DNA of 5,778 bases from Caulobacteraceae bacterium (GTDB lineage Bacteria > Pseudomonadota > Alphaproteobacteria > Caulobacterales > Caulobacteraceae), in assembly GCA_947452665.1 (NCBI GenBank), contig CANGEH010000151.1, positions 1 through 5,778 of the forward strand, in the 5' to 3' direction. The notes under the pieces were generated by a model. It saw only the letters and a list, made by a program, of their open reading frames with translations, had not been told where the DNA came from and ran no database searches. Both the position numbers and the translations under genes were made by a program. Below, in pieces: positions 4,381 through 5,778 of the stretch (position 1 is its first letter; each line of letters starts with the position of its first letter).

Positions 4381-5778
4381 CTAGACGTCTTCGACAAAGG
4401 CAACGCCTGGCGCGGTCTTTAAGGCACCGCGCAGCGCCGCATCGAGGGTAAATCGGCCCGGTAGGCGCAGTTCAACCTCCCGGCCCCCGTCCAGCGCCGC
4501 AACCAGACTAACCTCGCCGCCCCTGGGATTGGCAGCGCCCTCAAGCCTGCGTTTAAGTATCTCAATCTCGGCAGACCGCGGCGACAAGTGCAGGCGCAGA
4601 TTGGCGACCACATTTTCCATGGCCTTATCGATCGGCTCGGCATCATCGCCAAAGAACCGAACCTCGCCATCCTTGCCCTTGGCTCGCACCTTGATCATGA
4701 CCGAGCGGCCCGGCTCCAGCACTTCGCGGCAGCGGCGCAGGGCTTCGGGCGGGAACAGGACCTCATATTCACCGGTTGGGTCGGAAAGGGACACAAAGGC
4801 AAATTTGTCGCCGCTTTGCGAGGCGCGCTCTTGGCGCCTGCGCACGACGCCAGCCATGCGGAAGGCCTCAACCCCCTGCTCGGCCCCGGCAATCGCATCG
4901 GCCAAAAGCGTGACCCGGCGACGGCGCAGGACCGTGATCATGTCCTCAAGCGGATGACCGCTCAGATAAAAACCAACGGCGGACAATTCCTCATCCAATT
5001 GGTCAGGCCCGCTCCAGGGCTCGACCCGTGACAGGCGCGGCCGGGCCGCATCGCTATCGGTCGCAAACAGGCTGGACTGGGACGAGGCCCGCTCCGCCGC
5101 TACGCTTTGGCCATAGGCCATCAGGACATCGGAATTGGCGACAATCTGGGCGCGGTTGGGGTGCAGGCGGTCAAACGCGCCGGCCCTGGCCAAGTTCTCG
5201 ATCGCGCGCTTATTGACCTGGCGTGGATCAACCCGCTCCATGAAGTCAAACAGGTCACGAAACGGCCCGCCCTCCTCGCGCACAGCCACCAGATTCTTCA
5301 TGGCCGCCTCGCCGACATTGCGCACAGCACCTAGGGCATAGAGCACCTCGCCATTTTCAACTTCAAAGTCAGAGCCGGAGCGATTGACATCGGGCGGACA
5401 GACCTTGACGCTCAGCCGTTTGGCATCTTGATAAAACACTGCCAGCTTGTCGGTATTGGAAATATCCAGGCTCATAGACGCGGCCAAGAATTCCACCGGC
5501 GCATTGGCCTTTAGCCAGCCGGTTTGATAGGCGATGATGGCATAGGCCGCCGCGTGGCTCTTGTTAAAGCCATAACCGGCAAATTTGGCGACCAGCTCGA
5601 ATATGCTGTCGGCCTGGGCCTCGTTCACGCCGCGCTCAACCGCGCCTGACACGAAACGGGCCTTTTGCTGGTCCATCTCCTCTTTTTTCTTCTTGCCCAT
5701 GGCCCGGCGCAATAGATCAGCCTCGCCCAGCGAATAACCCGCCAGGATCTGGGCGATCTGCATCACCTGTTCTTGATA
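4381..5778 (-). CDS. dnaE: DNA polymerase III alpha subunit, C-terminal 465 residues (N-terminus beyond the window)
   Basis: DnaE is the replicative polymerase subunit of the DNA polymerase III holoenzyme. The frame is open through the right edge (visible start YQEQVMQIAQILAGYSLGEA), so 465 of roughly 1150 residues are present. An in-frame GTG at 5766 is internal, not a start. The visible part begins in the conserved YQEQVMQIA / DLLRRAMGKKK block of the fingers domain, followed by FAGYGFNKSHAAAYA (visible residues 66-80). A helix-hairpin-helix region follows at about 185-203 (RQVNKRAIENLARAGAFD). The clamp-binding motif QSSLF (234-238) is equivalent to E. coli QADMF. Then come YLSGHPLE (271-278), an OB-fold (about 300-375) and the C-terminal domain that contacts tau in E. 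coli. The catalytic aspartates are off the window. Position and length identify the DnaE1 type. No clear terminator follows the TAG stop. Confidence 0.97.
   Translation of the reverse strand, partial: YQEQVMQIAQILAGYSLGEADLLRRAMGKKKKEEMDQQKARFVSGAVERGVNEAQADSIFELVAKFAGYGFNKSHAAAYAIIAYQTGWLKANAPVEFLAASMSLDISNTDKLAVFYQDAKRLSVKVCPPDVNRSGSDFEVENGEVLYALGAVRNVGEAAMKNLVAVREEGGPFRDLFDFMERVDPRQVNKRAIENLARAGAFDRLHPNRAQIVANSDVLMAYGQSVAAERASSQSSLFATDSDAARPRLSRVEPWSGPDQLDEELSAVGFYLSGHPLEDMITVLRRRRVTLLADAIAGAEQGVEAFRMAGVVRRRQERASQSGDKFAFVSLSDPTGEYEVLFPPEALRRCREVLEPGRSVMIKVRAKGKDGEVRFFGDDAEPIDKAMENVVANLRLHLSPRSAEIEILKRRLEGAANPRGGEVSLVAALDGGREVELRLPGRFTLDAALRGALKTAPGVAFVEDV

Noticed and set aside
5764..5766. 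GTG at 5766 as the start of a 461-residue protein
   Set aside because: The frame stays open to the window edge, and the upstream codons read YQEQ, part of the conserved DnaE YQEQVMQIA block. The GTG is an internal valine.

Overview
The window is a conserved bacterial housekeeping cluster, with every gene on the minus strand. In transcription order (right to left) it reads dnaE (C-terminal part), rpsB, tsf, pyrH, frr, uppS and cdsA (first 35 codons). The rpsB-tsf-pyrH-frr-uppS-cdsA order is widespread in Proteobacteria. The protein sequences suggest an alphaproteobacterium: the S2 N-terminus MALPEFTMRQLLEAG, the EF-Ts N-terminus, and the DnaE clamp motif QSSLF. This placement rests on recalled resemblance, not a search. 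Base composition and codon use look even across the window, and there is no sign of mobile DNA, phage, CRISPR, tRNA or rRNA.

Layout: 5778-4381 is the C-terminal 465 residues of DNA polymerase III alpha. The 177-nt gap 4204-4380 holds a possible rpsB promoter and a folded rpsB leader: a long-range helix, two internal hairpins and a pseudoknot-forming pairing that ends just before the Shine-Dalgarno. Then come rpsB (4203-3385), a 115-nt spacer with two terminator-like hairpins in tandem, and tsf (3269-2343). A strong intrinsic terminator follows at 2318-2276. After it come pyrH (2230-1505), frr (1463-897), uppS (859-83) and cdsA (from 105), closely packed, with uppS and cdsA overlapping by 23 nt.

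Function: S2 and EF-Ts serve the small ribosomal subunit and EF-Tu recycling. UMP kinase supplies UDP/UTP for RNA and, via UDP-sugars, the cell envelope. RRF recycles ribosomes. UppS makes the C55 lipid carrier for peptidoglycan, and CdsA makes the CDP-diacylglycerol used for phospholipids. The cluster therefore joins translation capacity to nucleotide and envelope supply. The visible RNA signals split it into at least two expression blocks, rpsB(-tsf) and pyrH-frr-uppS-cdsA.

The genes themselves are ordinary and intact. The parts worth a second look are non-coding: the pseudoknotted rpsB leader, a candidate for autoregulation by S2, and the tandem attenuator-like hairpins between rpsB and tsf. 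No gap between genes exceeds 300 bases.
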